64,000 nt of DNA from Streptomyces lateritius (GTDB lineage: Bacteria > Actinomycetota > Actinomycetes > Streptomycetales > Streptomycetaceae), in assembly GCF_014649715.1 (NCBI RefSeq), contig NZ_BMTO01000002.1, positions 186,001 through 250,000 of the forward strand, written 5' to 3'. Under the pieces are notes generated by a model. It was not told where the DNA came from. It worked only from the letters and a program-made list of their open reading frames with translations, and did not search any database. Shown piece by piece: positions 17,163-25,081 of the stretch (positions are counted from its first letter, which is position 1; every line of letters begins with the position of its first letter). A program made the translations under genes and the position numbers.

Positions 17163-18500
17163 ATGACCCAGGCACCCGCGCCCCCCAAGGCCGTCCGCCG
17201 ACAGCACGACCGAGAGATCATCTCGCTCGCCGTCCCGGCCTTCGGCGCGCTCGTCGCCGAGCCGCTCTTCCTCATGGTCGACAGCGCCATTGTCGGCCAT
17301 CTCGGCACCCCGCAGCTCGCAGGTCTCGCCATCGCCGCGGCCCTCCTGGCCACCGCCGTGAGCGTCTTCGTCTTCCTCGCCTACGCCACCACGGCAGCCG
17401 TCGCCCGCAGGGTGGGGGCGGGTGACCTCCAGGCCGCCATCCGGCAGGGGATGGACGGCATCTGGCTCGCCCTCCTCCTGGGCGGAGCCGTCGTCACGCT
17501 CACCCTTCCCACGGCCCCGTGGCTCGTGGACGTCTTCGGCGCGTCCGACACCGCCGCTCCGTACGCCATCACCTATCTGCGCATCTCCAGCCTCGGCATC
17601 CCCGCCATGCTCGTCGTCCTGGCGGCCACCGGCGTGCTGCGCGGCCTCCAGGACACCCGCACGCCGCTCTACGTTGCCATCGCCGGCTTCGCCGCGAACG
17701 CCGGCCTCAACGTGGGACTGGTCTACGGCGCCGGTCTCGGAATCGCCGGCTCCGCCTGGGGAACCGTGCTCGCCCAGTGCGGCATGGCGGTGGCCTACCT
17801 CGTCGTGGTCGTCCGGGGCGCCCGCCGCCACGGCGCCTCCCTGCGTCCGGACGCGGCCGGCATACGCGCCTGCGCGCAGGCGGGCGTCCCTCTGCTGGTC
17901 CGTACGCTCTCCCTGCGCGCGGTCCTGATGATCGCCACCGCCGTCGCGGCCCGGCTCGGGGACGCAGAGGTCGCCGCCCACCAGATCATCCTGTCCCTGT
18001 GGAGTCTCATGGCGTTCGCCCTGGACGCGATCGCCATCGCCGGGCAGGCCATCATCGGCCGATATCTCGGCGCCGACGACGCCGAAGGAGCCCGTCAGGT
18101 CTGCCGCCGTATGGTCCAGTGGGGCGCCGTCTCAGGCGTGGTGCTCGGCGCGCTCATCGTGCTCGCCCGCCCGCTGTTCATCCCGCTCTTCACCGGCGAC
18201 ACCACGGTCCAGGACACCCTGCTCCCGGCCCTGCTCGTCGTCGCGGTCACCCAGCCGATCGCCGGGGTGGTCTTCGTCCTGGACGGCGTCCTGATGGGTG
18301 CCGGGGACGGCCCCTACCTGGCTTGGGCCATGCTGCTGACGCTCGTCGCCTTCGCCCCGGTGGCCCTCCTGGTCCCCGCCCTGGGAGGAGGCCTGACCGC
18401 GCTGTGGTGGGCGATGACGCTGATGATGACGGTCCGGATGCTTACTCTCTGGCTGCGCTCGCGCTCGGGACGATGGCTCGTCACGGGAGCCACCCGATGA
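17163..18500 (+). CDS. MATE-family efflux transporter (DinF-like)
   Basis: Twelve-span MATE exporter, 445 residues. The N-terminal half starts REIISLAVPAFGALVAEPLF and includes MVDSAIVGHLGTPQLAGLAI, the conserved first-helix region of the family. The repeat in the second half starts TLSLRAVLMIATAVAARLGD with HQIILSLWSLMAFALDAIAI. The pattern is closest to the DinF branch. MATE proteins exchange Na+ or H+ for cationic compounds; the substrate is not predictable. Stop at 18498-18500 is followed within 3 bp by a parS site and then a strong hairpin. Confidence 0.94.
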   Translation: MTQAPAPPKAVRRQHDREIISLAVPAFGALVAEPLFLMVDSAIVGHLGTPQLAGLAIAAALLATAVSVFVFLAYATTAAVARRVGAGDLQAAIRQGMDGIWLALLLGGAVVTLTLPTAPWLVDVFGASDTAAPYAITYLRISSLGIPAMLVVLAATGVLRGLQDTRTPLYVAIAGFAANAGLNVGLVYGAGLGIAGSAWGTVLAQCGMAVAYLVVVVRGARRHGASLRPDAAGIRACAQAGVPLLVRTLSLRAVLMIATAVAARLGDAEVAAHQIILSLWSLMAFALDAIAIAGQAIIGRYLGADDAEGARQVCRRMVQWGAVSGVVLGALIVLARPLFIPLFTGDTTVQDTLLPALLVVAVTQPIAGVVFVLDGVLMGAGDGPYLAWAMLLTLVAFAPVALLVPALGGGLTALWWAMTLMMTVRMLTLWLRSRSGRWLVTGATR

Positions 18501-18502
18501 AC

Positions 18503-18516
18503 GTTTCACGTGAAAC
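18503..18516. promoter_or_regulatory. parS site 3
   Basis: Perfect GTTTCACGTGAAAC, 2 bp after the MATE stop codon and 3 bp before a 15 bp terminator stem, between convergent genes. Confidence 0.97.
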
Positions 18517-18519
18517 GGC

Positions 18520-18554
18520 GGAAGGGCCGCACCCTCGAGGGGTGCGGCCCTTCC
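18520..18554. terminator. Bidirectional terminator between MATE gene and rplI
   Basis: Perfect 15 bp stem (GGAAGGGCCGCACCC, loop TCGAG, complement) between two convergent genes. Without a long T-run on either side it is of the usual Streptomyces type. Confidence 0.9.
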
Positions 18555-18572
18555 GTACTGCTGAGAGCAGCG

Positions 18573-19019
18573 TTACGCGGCGACGACCTCGACGCCGAGC
18601 TTCGCGGCAACCTCGGGGTGCAGACGCACGGACACCTGGTGCGAGCCCAGGGTCTTGATCGGCGAGCCGAGCTCGACGCGACGCTTGTCGACGTCGGGGC
18701 CACCCGCGGACTTGATCGCCGTGGCGATGTCGGCCGGGGTCACGGAGCCGAAGAGGCGGCCGGCGTCGCCGGAGCGAACAGCCAGACGCACCTTCACGCC
18801 CTCGAGCCGGGCCTTGATCTCGTTGGCCTGCTCGATGGTCGCGATCTCGTGGATCTTGCGGGCGCGGCGGATCTGCGCCACGTCCTTCTCGCCACCCTTG
18901 GTCCAGCGGATCGCGAAACCACGCGGGACCAGGTAGTTGCGAGCGTAACCGTCCTTGACGTCGACGACATCGCCGGCGGCACCGAGGCCAGAGACCTCGT
19001 GGGTCAGGATGATCTTCAT
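18573..19019 (-). CDS. rplI: 50S ribosomal protein L9
   Basis: Complete L9 of 148 residues. The N-terminal domain [20 protein letters not shown] followed by [20 protein letters not shown] matches the family signature, then the long connecting helix and the C-terminal rRNA-binding domain ([38 protein letters not shown]). ATG at 19017-19019 follows AAGGGAAGGG. Last gene of the rpsF-ssb-rpsR-rplI operon, 18 bp after rpsR, ahead of a strong terminator. Confidence 0.99.
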   Translation of the reverse strand: MKIILTHEVSGLGAAGDVVDVKDGYARNYLVPRGFAIRWTKGGEKDVAQIRRARKIHEIATIEQANEIKARLEGVKVRLAVRSGDAGRLFGSVTPADIATAIKSAGGPDVDKRRVELGSPIKTLGSHQVSVRLHPEVAAKLGVEVVAA

Positions 19020-19037
19020 TTTTCGGTCACCCTTCCC

Positions 19038-19274
19038 TTATCGCGCGGTGGACGTGTAGGGCAGCAGCGCCATCTCACGGCTGTTCTTCACGGCCGTGGC
19101 GACGTCACGCTGGTGCTGCGTGCAGTTGCCGGTCACGCGGCGGGCACGGATCTTGCCGCGGTCGGAAATGAACTTCCGCAGCATGTTCGTGTCCTTGTAG
19201 TCCACGTACGCGGTCTTGTCCTTGCAGAACGCGCAGACCTTCTTCTTAGGCTTGCGCACAGGCGGCTTCGCCAT
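19038..19274 (-). CDS. rpsR: 30S ribosomal protein S18
   Basis: S18 of 78 residues with [20 protein letters not shown] and [21 protein letters not shown]. It keeps the Cys residues (CAFC, with a third in GNCTQ) of the zinc-ribbon S18 form, suggesting a zinc-containing version rather than the C-minus paralogue. It lies between ssb and rplI in the standard operon. Confidence 0.98.
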   Translation of the reverse strand: MAKPPVRKPKKKVCAFCKDKTAYVDYKDTNMLRKFISDRGKIRARRVTGNCTQHQRDVATAVKNSREMALLPYTSTAR

Positions 19275-19332
19275 GGTGTTTCTCCTGTGTGATCAAGAAG
19301 TGGGGGTACGAGCTGCCTTCCAGGGGAGTGCC

Positions 19333-19917
19333 CTAGAAGGGGGGCTCGTCCGAGTAGCCGCCGCCGCTGGAGCTTCCGCCCCAGCCGCCACCGCCTCCGC
19401 CACCCTGCTGCGGCTGACCGCCGGCCGGCGCACTGGTCGCCCACGGGTCGTTGGCGGGAGCACCGCCACCACCCTGCTGGGGACCACCGGAGCTTCCGCC
19501 CCAGCTGTCGCCGCCCTGCTGGCCGCCGCCGTAGCCACCCTGGCCACCGCGACCGGTGGTCTTGGTGACCTTGGCCGTGGCGTTCTTGAGGCTGGGGCCG
19601 ACTTCCTCGACGTCCAGCTCGTAGACCGTGCGCTTGACGCCCTCGCGGTCCTCGTACGACCGCTGCTTCAGGCGGCCCTGCACGACGACGCGCATGCCTC
19701 GCTGAAGCGACTCGGCGACGTTCTCCGCCGCCTGACGCCAGACCGAGCAGGTCAGGAACAGGCTCTCGCCGTCCTTCCACTCATTGGTCTGACGGTCGAA
19801 GGTGCGGGGGGTGGACGCGATACGGAACTTCGCGACCGCCGCACCGGACGGGGTGAAGCGCAGCTCGGGGTCGTCGACAAGATTGCCGACGACCGTGATG
19901 ACGGTCTCGCCTGCCAT
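19333..19917 (-). CDS. ssb: Single-stranded DNA-binding protein
   Basis: SSB of 194 residues. The OB-fold starts [20 protein letters not shown] and includes [20 protein letters not shown] and [21 protein letters not shown] long Gly/Gln/Pro-rich linker (about residues 115-185) leads to the acidic tip DEPPF, the docking end for partner proteins. Located between rpsF and rpsR, it is the main replication SSB; a second sporulation-type SsbB would be elsewhere. Confidence 0.98.
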   Translation of the reverse strand: MAGETVITVVGNLVDDPELRFTPSGAAVAKFRIASTPRTFDRQTNEWKDGESLFLTCSVWRQAAENVAESLQRGMRVVVQGRLKQRSYEDREGVKRTVYELDVEEVGPSLKNATAKVTKTTGRGGQGGYGGGQQGGDSWGGSSGGPQQGGGGAPANDPWATSAPAGGQPQQGGGGGGGWGGSSSGGGYSDEPPF

Positions 19918-19991
19918 TGGGTGAACCTCTCGGCGGGATTGCTTCTGGCTGCTTACTGCTACTCGAACCCGATGACCTCTGAGCTAGGTGC

Positions 19992-20282
19992 TCAGTGGGT
20001 CTCGGGGCGGAGGACCTTGGTCCGGAGGACCGACTCGTTCAGGTTCATCTGGCGGTCGAGCTCCTTGACGACCGCAGGCTCGGCCTGCAGGTCGATGACC
20101 GAGTAGATGCCCTCGGGCTTCTTCTTGATCTCGTAGGCGAGACGACGACGGCCCCAGGTGTCGACCTTCTCCACCTTTCCGTTGCCCTCACGGACGACGG
20201 AGAGGAAGTTCTCGATCAGCGGGGAGACAGCGCGCTCCTCGAGATCGGGGTCGAGGATGACCATCACCTCGTAGTGACGCAT
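19992..20282 (-). CDS. rpsF: 30S ribosomal protein S6
   Basis: S6 of 96 residues: [40 protein letters not shown], and [20 protein letters not shown]. It starts at the ATG 20280-20282 after AAAGGAGGTGGG, an almost perfect ribosome site. First gene of rpsF-ssb-rpsR-rplI; the operon promoter should lie in the roughly 280 bp upstream. Confidence 0.99.
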   Translation of the reverse strand: MRHYEVMVILDPDLEERAVSPLIENFLSVVREGNGKVEKVDTWGRRRLAYEIKKKPEGIYSVIDLQAEPAVVKELDRQMNLNESVLRTKVLRPETH

Positions 20283-20565
20283 GTGGAACCCACCTCCTTT
20301 GGACTCAGCGGCCACGGTCGTTCCGTGGCAGGAGGGTCGTGATGCGTAGACAACGGTATCCGCCGCCACTGACAGTCCCCCTCGACGAGCGAGGAGCACG
20401 GTCGGTCCGGGACGGACCTGGGCAGACACCGGTGCAGACCGTACAGAGTACCCGCACACCGGCTTCCGGTTGAAATCCGGTGGTGGGGGGACGCAATCTG
20501 TACACAACGGATGTCGGCGGCGCCAGGATGCGCCGCCTTCCGGCAGCCACGCCAGGAGGTGCCCC
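20283..20565. other. Divergent region between rpsF and a membrane-protein gene
   Basis: No gene. It should contain the strong ribosomal-protein promoter of rpsF (leftward) and the promoter of the small membrane protein gene (rightward). No individual element could be assigned securely. Confidence 0.5.
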
Positions 20566-20880
20566 ATGGCACAGGCAATGCGACACGACCCCGGACATTC
20601 CCTTCTCGCGACCGACGGCAAGCCCCACCCGCTCCAGGACACGCTGGTCGGTGTGACACTCGTCCTGGGCGCCCTCGCCTTCATCACCGCGATGTTCCAC
20701 GACCTGCACCTGCTCAGCTCCTGGGCGGGCCTCATCGGGATCATCACGGGCGCCTACGGCCAGTTCATCTCCGTCACGACCAGGGAACGCTTCGCTCTGA
20801 TCGTCGGCCTCGGCGCCGCCGCGGTGGGCTTCTTCCTCGGCATGGCCCACGGCGGTCTCTTCGGCGGCGTGATCGGCTAG
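20566..20880 (+). CDS. Small three-span membrane protein
   Basis: A 104-residue protein with about 28 soluble residues, then three hydrophobic segments ([59 protein letters not shown]). AGGAGGT precedes the ATG at 20566, fixing the start. The family seems confined to actinobacteria; I do not recognise a function. The femX gene follows 113 bp downstream. Confidence 0.85.
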   Translation: MAQAMRHDPGHSLLATDGKPHPLQDTLVGVTLVLGALAFITAMFHDLHLLSSWAGLIGIITGAYGQFISVTTRERFALIVGLGAAAVGFFLGMAHGGLFGGVIG

Positions 20881-20993
20881 CCGCGAGCCAAGGGCCACAG
20901 GCCCATCGAGGCGCTCCTCGGTCGCAGTAGGCTTCGGCGCGAGAGCCGGAGCCCCTGAACCGATGGGGACACACCTGCCGAGGAGCGCCCCGC

Positions 20994-22112
20994 ATGAGCC
21001 TGACCCTGAGGACCATCAGCCGAGAACAGCATCTGGCGTACATCCAGAGCCTGTCCTCGGCGAGCCACTGCCAGGTCCCGGCGTGGGCTGACGTGAAGAC
21101 CGAGTGGCGCTCGGAGAACCTGGGTTGGTTCGACAAGTCCGGCGAACTGGTCGGCGCGGGCCTCGTGCTCTATCGCCAACTGCCGAAGATCAAGCGCTAC
21201 CTGGCCTACCTCCCCGAGGGCCCGGTCATCAACTGGTACGCCCCCAACCTCGACGAATGGCTGCAGCCGATGCTCGCGCATCTCAAGCAGCAGGGCGCCT
21301 TCTCCGTGAAGATGGGCCCGCCCGTGGTCATCCGCCGGTGGGACTCGGCCGCCATCAAGTCCGGTATCCAGGACCCGGACGTGAAGCGCCTGAAGGACGT
21401 CGAGGCCACGCACATCGAGCCGCGCGCCTTCGAAGTCGCCGACCGTCTGCGGAAGATGGGCTGGCAGCAGGGCGAGGACGGCGGCGCCGGCTTCGGCGAC
21501 GTCCAGCCCCGCTACGTCTTCCAGGTGCCGCTCGCGAACCGCTCGCTGGACGACGTCCTCAAGGGCTTCAACCAGCTGTGGCGCCGGAACATCAAGAAGG
21601 CCGAGAAGGCCGGTGTCGAGGTCGTCCAGGGCGGCTACGAGGACCTCGCCGAGTGGCAGCGCCTGTACGAGATCACGGCCGTCCGCGACCACTTCCGGCC
21701 ACGTCCGCTCTCGTACTTCCAGCGCATGTGGACCGTCCTCAACAACGAGGACCCCAACCGCATGCGGCTGTACTTCGCACGCCACAACGGGGTGAACCTC
21801 TCCGCGGCCACCATGCTCGTGGTCGGCGGACACGTCTGGTACTCCTACGGAGCCTCCGACAACATCGGCCGCGAGGTCCGGCCCTCGAACGCGATGCAGT
21901 GGCGGATGCTGCGCGACGCCTACGCGATGGGCGCCACGGTCTACGACCTGCGAGGCATCTCGGACTCGCTCGACGAGACCGACCACCTCTTCGGACTGAT
22001 CCAGTTCAAGGTGGGCACGGGCGGCGAGGCGGTGGAGTACGTCGGCGAGTGGGACTTCCCGCTCAACAAGCTCCTGCACAAGGCGCTGGACATCTACATG
22101 TCGCGCCGCTGA
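20994..22112 (+). CDS. femX: FemX-type lipid II peptidyltransferase
   Basis: FemABX-family protein of 372 residues that uses aminoacyl-tRNA to add an amino acid to the lipid II stem peptide; in Streptomyces the cross-bridge is a single glycine on LL-diaminopimelate. Both GNAT-like halves are visible: SSASHCQVPAWADVKTEWRS with LPKIKRYLAYLPEGPVINWY in the first, and LWRRNIKKAEKAGVEVVQGG, LYFARHNGVNLSAATMLVVG, VWYSYGASDNIGREVRPSNA and YDLRGISDSLDETDHLFGLI in the second. No coiled-coil insert like that of staphylococcal FemA is present. It is followed by an alanine-racemase-fold gene, probably co-transcribed. The symbol follows the single essential Fem protein of Streptomyces. Confidence 0.9.
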   Translation: MSLTLRTISREQHLAYIQSLSSASHCQVPAWADVKTEWRSENLGWFDKSGELVGAGLVLYRQLPKIKRYLAYLPEGPVINWYAPNLDEWLQPMLAHLKQQGAFSVKMGPPVVIRRWDSAAIKSGIQDPDVKRLKDVEATHIEPRAFEVADRLRKMGWQQGEDGGAGFGDVQPRYVFQVPLANRSLDDVLKGFNQLWRRNIKKAEKAGVEVVQGGYEDLAEWQRLYEITAVRDHFRPRPLSYFQRMWTVLNNEDPNRMRLYFARHNGVNLSAATMLVVGGHVWYSYGASDNIGREVRPSNAMQWRMLRDAYAMGATVYDLRGISDSLDETDHLFGLIQFKVGTGGEAVEYVGEWDFPLNKLLHKALDIYMSRR

Positions 22113-22209
22113 CGGTCCCGCCGACGGTTGCGTAGTCTCGTACGTAATCTCGTTGGTGTCGTACATACCTTTGACACACCGCAGCCACCAGAAAGGTTCC
22201 GGGCCGGCC

Positions 22210-23241
22210 ATGGCGCTCTCCCTCTACGTCGACACCGCTCGCTGGCGGGCGCACCAGAAGACCGTGATCGACCAGTTCCCCGGTCTCATCCCGGTCTGCA
22301 AGGGCAATGGCTACGGGTTCGGCCATGAGCGCCTGGCGGACGAGGCGGCACGGTTCGGCTCGGACATGCTCGCCGTCGGCACCACGTACGAGGCCGCGAA
22401 GATCAAGGACTGGTTCGGCGGCGATCTGCTCGTCCTCACCCCGTTCCGGCGGGGCGAGGAGCCGGTGCCGCTGCCGGACCGGGTGATCCGTTCCGTCTCC
22501 TCCGTGGACGGGGTGCACGCCCTGGTGGGCGCCCGCGTGGTCATCGAGTGCATGAGCTCGATGAAGCGCCATGGCATCCTCGAGGAGGACCTGGGCCGGC
22601 TGCACGCCGCCATCGAGGACGTACGCCTCGAGGGCTTCGCCCTGCACCTGCCCCTCGACCGCACGGACGGCACGGACGCGGTCGAGGAGGTCATCGGCTG
22701 GATGGACCGGCTGCGCGCCGCCAGGCTGCCGCTGCACACGATGTTCGTGAGCCATCTGCGCTCCGAGGAGCAGGCCCGCCTCCAGCAGCAGTTCCCGCAG
22801 ACCCGGTTCCGCGCCCGCATCGGCACCCGGCTGTGGCTGGGCGACCACGAGGCGACCGAGTACCGGGGAGCCGTCCTGGACGTCACCCGCGTCGCCAAGG
22901 GCGACCGCTTCGGCTACCGCCAGCAGAAGGCCGCCTCCGATGGCTGGCTGGTGGTCGTCGCCGGCGGCACGTCGCACGGCGTGGGCCTGGAGGCTCCCAA
23001 GGCGATGCACGGCGTGATGCCGCGCGCCAAGGGCGTGGCCCGCGCCGGTCTCGCGACCGTCAACCGGAACCTCTCCCCGTTCGTCTGGGCCGGCAAGCAG
23101 CGCTGGTTCGCCGAGCCGCCGCACATGCAGGTGTCGATCCTGTTCGTCCCGGCCGATGCCCAGGAGCCGAAGGTCGGCGACGAGCTGGTGGCCCATCTGC
23201 GCCACACCACGACCCAGTTCGACCGGCTCGTCGAGCGCTGA
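22210..23241 (+). CDS. Alanine-racemase-fold PLP protein next to femX
   Basis: Fold-type III PLP protein of 343 residues. The cofactor lysine is in IPVCKGNGYGFGHERLADEA (K about 30, corresponding to VVKANAYGHG of alanine racemase) and the C-terminal part has KGDRFGYRQQ, where the Tyr may match the second catalytic residue. ARIGTRLWLGD resembles the cofactor-binding RxGxxLYG segment. It diverges from true Alr, so it may be a racemase for another amino acid or a regulatory PLP protein. Start ATG at 22210 follows AAAGG less closely than usual. Its place after femX points to peptidoglycan precursor work. Confidence 0.82.
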   Translation: MALSLYVDTARWRAHQKTVIDQFPGLIPVCKGNGYGFGHERLADEAARFGSDMLAVGTTYEAAKIKDWFGGDLLVLTPFRRGEEPVPLPDRVIRSVSSVDGVHALVGARVVIECMSSMKRHGILEEDLGRLHAAIEDVRLEGFALHLPLDRTDGTDAVEEVIGWMDRLRAARLPLHTMFVSHLRSEEQARLQQQFPQTRFRARIGTRLWLGDHEATEYRGAVLDVTRVAKGDRFGYRQQKAASDGWLVVVAGGTSHGVGLEAPKAMHGVMPRAKGVARAGLATVNRNLSPFVWAGKQRWFAEPPHMQVSILFVPADAQEPKVGDELVAHLRHTTTQFDRLVER

Positions 23242-23244
23242 CCG

Positions 23245-23265
23245 GCCGGGCGCCTCGCGCCCGGC
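23245..23265 (+). terminator. Hairpin terminator after the racemase-like gene
   Basis: Perfect 9 bp stem (GCCGGGCGC, loop CTC, GCGCCCGGC) beginning 4 bp after the stop codon. Confidence 0.75.
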
Positions 23266-23284
23266 AAGGCCGGCGAGACACCTC

Positions 23285-23466
23285 TAAGGTCGTGTCCGGA
23301 AAATAGCGCCGTCTGCCCGCAGGACAGGGCCCCGCGGCGCCTGGTGCGTGCGATCGCAAGGCGGAGGGCCCCCTCGTACCGGGCGCACTCGGGTGATCCC
23401 GACAACGCGGCGAGCGTACGTGCCAGACGTCGCGGGCCAGGCGCGACTTCACGGACTCGGCCTAGC
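23285..23466. repeat. Imperfect inverted-repeat element, about 180 bp
   Basis: The outer 26-27 bp on each side (from CTAAGGTCGTGTCCGG on the left; reverse complement of the right end CTAGGCCGAGTCCGTG) match at about 20 positions, and an inner pair around 23334-23360 and 23403-23435 is also partly complementary. The whole could fold as one long imperfect hairpin. The right end supplies the TAG stop of the glycosyltransferase gene. It looks like a small non-coding dispersed element; copy number cannot be seen from one window. Confidence 0.6.
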
Positions 23467-24964
23467 CCCGCGGGACGCCCCACTCCACCCGCGGGCCCTC
23501 CACGACCGCTGCGGCGTGCCGCGCGGGATGTGCGGCCGCGCCCACGACGAAGACGTCCTCCGCGCCGTCCAGGACGCCTCCTGAGGGGTCGTCCGAGCCG
23601 TCCTGGCGCACCACGTCCCGCTCGGGGGCCAGGATGTCGCGTACGACCACCGCGCACAGGTACAGCGTCCCCAGCACGTGCAGGACGACGACGAAGTGGT
23701 AGCCGTCCGTCGGCAGGCCCTGCTTGTTGCCGCTGGTGGTGAAGGCCAGGTACATCCAGATGCCCAGGAAGTACATGACCTCGCACGCCTGCCAGATGAG
23801 GAAGTCCCGCCAGCGCGGCCTGGCCAGCGCGGCGAGCGGGATCAGCCAGAGCACGTACTGCGGCGAGTACACCTTGTTGGTCAGGACGAACGCGGCCACG
23901 ACGAGGAAGGCGAGCTGGACGAAACGGGGCCGGCGGGGCGCCGTCAGCGTGAGGACCGCTATCCCGGCGCAGGCCAGCAGCATCAGCAGGACGGCGAAGG
24001 TGTTCGCCGTGCCGGGCGGGATCGACACGCCGGTGCGCTGGCTGATCAGCAGCCAGACCGAGCCGAAGTCGATGTTCCGTTCCGTGCTGAAGAGGTAGAA
24101 CTGCTTCCACCCCTCGGGCGCGAGCAGCATGACCGGAAGGTTCACCGCGAGCCACGCCCCGCCCGCGCCGAGCAGCGCCACAAAGTACTCCCGCCACTTC
24201 CAGGCCCGCCAGCACAGCAGCAGCAAGGGGCCCAGGAGCAGGAGCGGATAGAACTTGGCCGCGGTCGCGAGGCCGATCAGGATGCCGAAGGCGAGGAACC
24301 GGCCGCGTGACCACATCAGCACGGCGGCCGCGGTCAGCGCGACGGCGAGGAGGTCCCAGTTGACCGTGGCGGTGAGCGCGAAGGCCGGCGCCAGCGCGAC
24401 GAGGAGACCGTCCCACGGCCGACGGCGGTGGGTGCGGGCCACACAGACGGCCATGACGGCGGCGCACACCATCAGCATGCCCGCGTTGATCATCCAGTAC
24501 GTCTGCTCGCGGTGCATCATGTCCCCGCCGCCGGGCGTGAGCCAGGCCGCGAGCTGCATGAACAGCCCGGTCAGGACCGGGTACTCGAGAAACTCTATGT
24601 CGCCGCCGAGACGGTCGAAGTACGGGACCAGGCCCTCGGCGAACCCGCGCCCGACGAAGAGATGCGGAATGTCGGAGTAGCAGGCGTGTGTGTACTGGGA
24701 GGTGGTGCCCCGGAACCACGCCCAGTCGTAACAGGGGATCTTCTGCACCATGCCGAGCGCAAACATCCCGATGACCACCAGCGCGATCACCCGCGCCGGG
24801 GTGAGAGCGCTGCCGCCGATCAGCGCCCGGCGGCCGAACGGCCCGCCGATCAGTTCGCTGCCCGCCGCGGCGACCTCGTCCCGGTGGGTGGGGCACACCA
24901 CCGGCGAGGCCTGCGGCCGGCACTGAGGCGGACTCGTCTTCTGGAGGCTCGGCATGGGGGACAT
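23462..24964 (-). CDS. GT87/DUF2029-like polyprenyl-phosphate glycosyltransferase
   Basis: Membrane protein of 500 residues with around ten spans and a short cytoplasmic head. GT-C landmarks: an early loop FLEYPVLTGLFMQLAAWLTP (ExxxP/YP motif after the first span) with acidic DRLGGDIEFL before it, and later segments NWDLLAVALTAAAVL, TAAKFYPLLLLGPLLLL, NKVYSPQYVLWLIPLAALAR. The family contains alpha-mannosyltransferases and arabinan-branching enzymes using polyprenyl-phosphate sugars, so a cell-envelope glycan role is likely. ATG 24962-24964 and ATG 24953-24955 are both possible starts. The C-terminal 20 or so residues run into the inverted-repeat element, which provides the stop. It follows the PBP gene with a large hairpin between. 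Confidence 0.82.
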   Translation of the reverse strand: MSPMPSLQKTSPPQCRPQASPVVCPTHRDEVAAAGSELIGGPFGRRALIGGSALTPARVIALVVIGMFALGMVQKIPCYDWAWFRGTTSQYTHACYSDIPHLFVGRGFAEGLVPYFDRLGGDIEFLEYPVLTGLFMQLAAWLTPGGGDMMHREQTYWMINAGMLMVCAAVMAVCVARTHRRRPWDGLLVALAPAFALTATVNWDLLAVALTAAAVLMWSRGRFLAFGILIGLATAAKFYPLLLLGPLLLLCWRAWKWREYFVALLGAGGAWLAVNLPVMLLAPEGWKQFYLFSTERNIDFGSVWLLISQRTGVSIPPGTANTFAVLLMLLACAGIAVLTLTAPRRPRFVQLAFLVVAAFVLTNKVYSPQYVLWLIPLAALARPRWRDFLIWQACEVMYFLGIWMYLAFTTSGNKQGLPTDGYHFVVVLHVLGTLYLCAVVVRDILAPERDVVRQDGSDDPSGGVLDGAEDVFVVGAAAHPARHAAAVVEGPRVEWGVPRG

Positions 24965-24989
24965 CCTGCCGTACGTCCCCGGGAAACGG

Positions 24990-25047
24990 TGAGGGCCGCC
25001 GCGCCCGGCACGTACCTGGATGTACGTGCCGGACAAGGCGGCCCTCA
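24990..25047 (-). terminator. Nested hairpin between PBP and glycosyltransferase genes
   Basis: Two perfect 11 bp stems in one 58 nt structure: outer TGAGGGCCGCC with its complement, inner CCGGCACGTAC with its complement, separated by a 4/4 nt internal loop and closed by 6 nt. It can be a terminator, or an attenuator that lowers read-through into the downstream gene. Confidence 0.75.
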
Positions 25048-25081
25048 GAGCCGTACCGGGCGGCGTCGCCCGGCGGACGGA

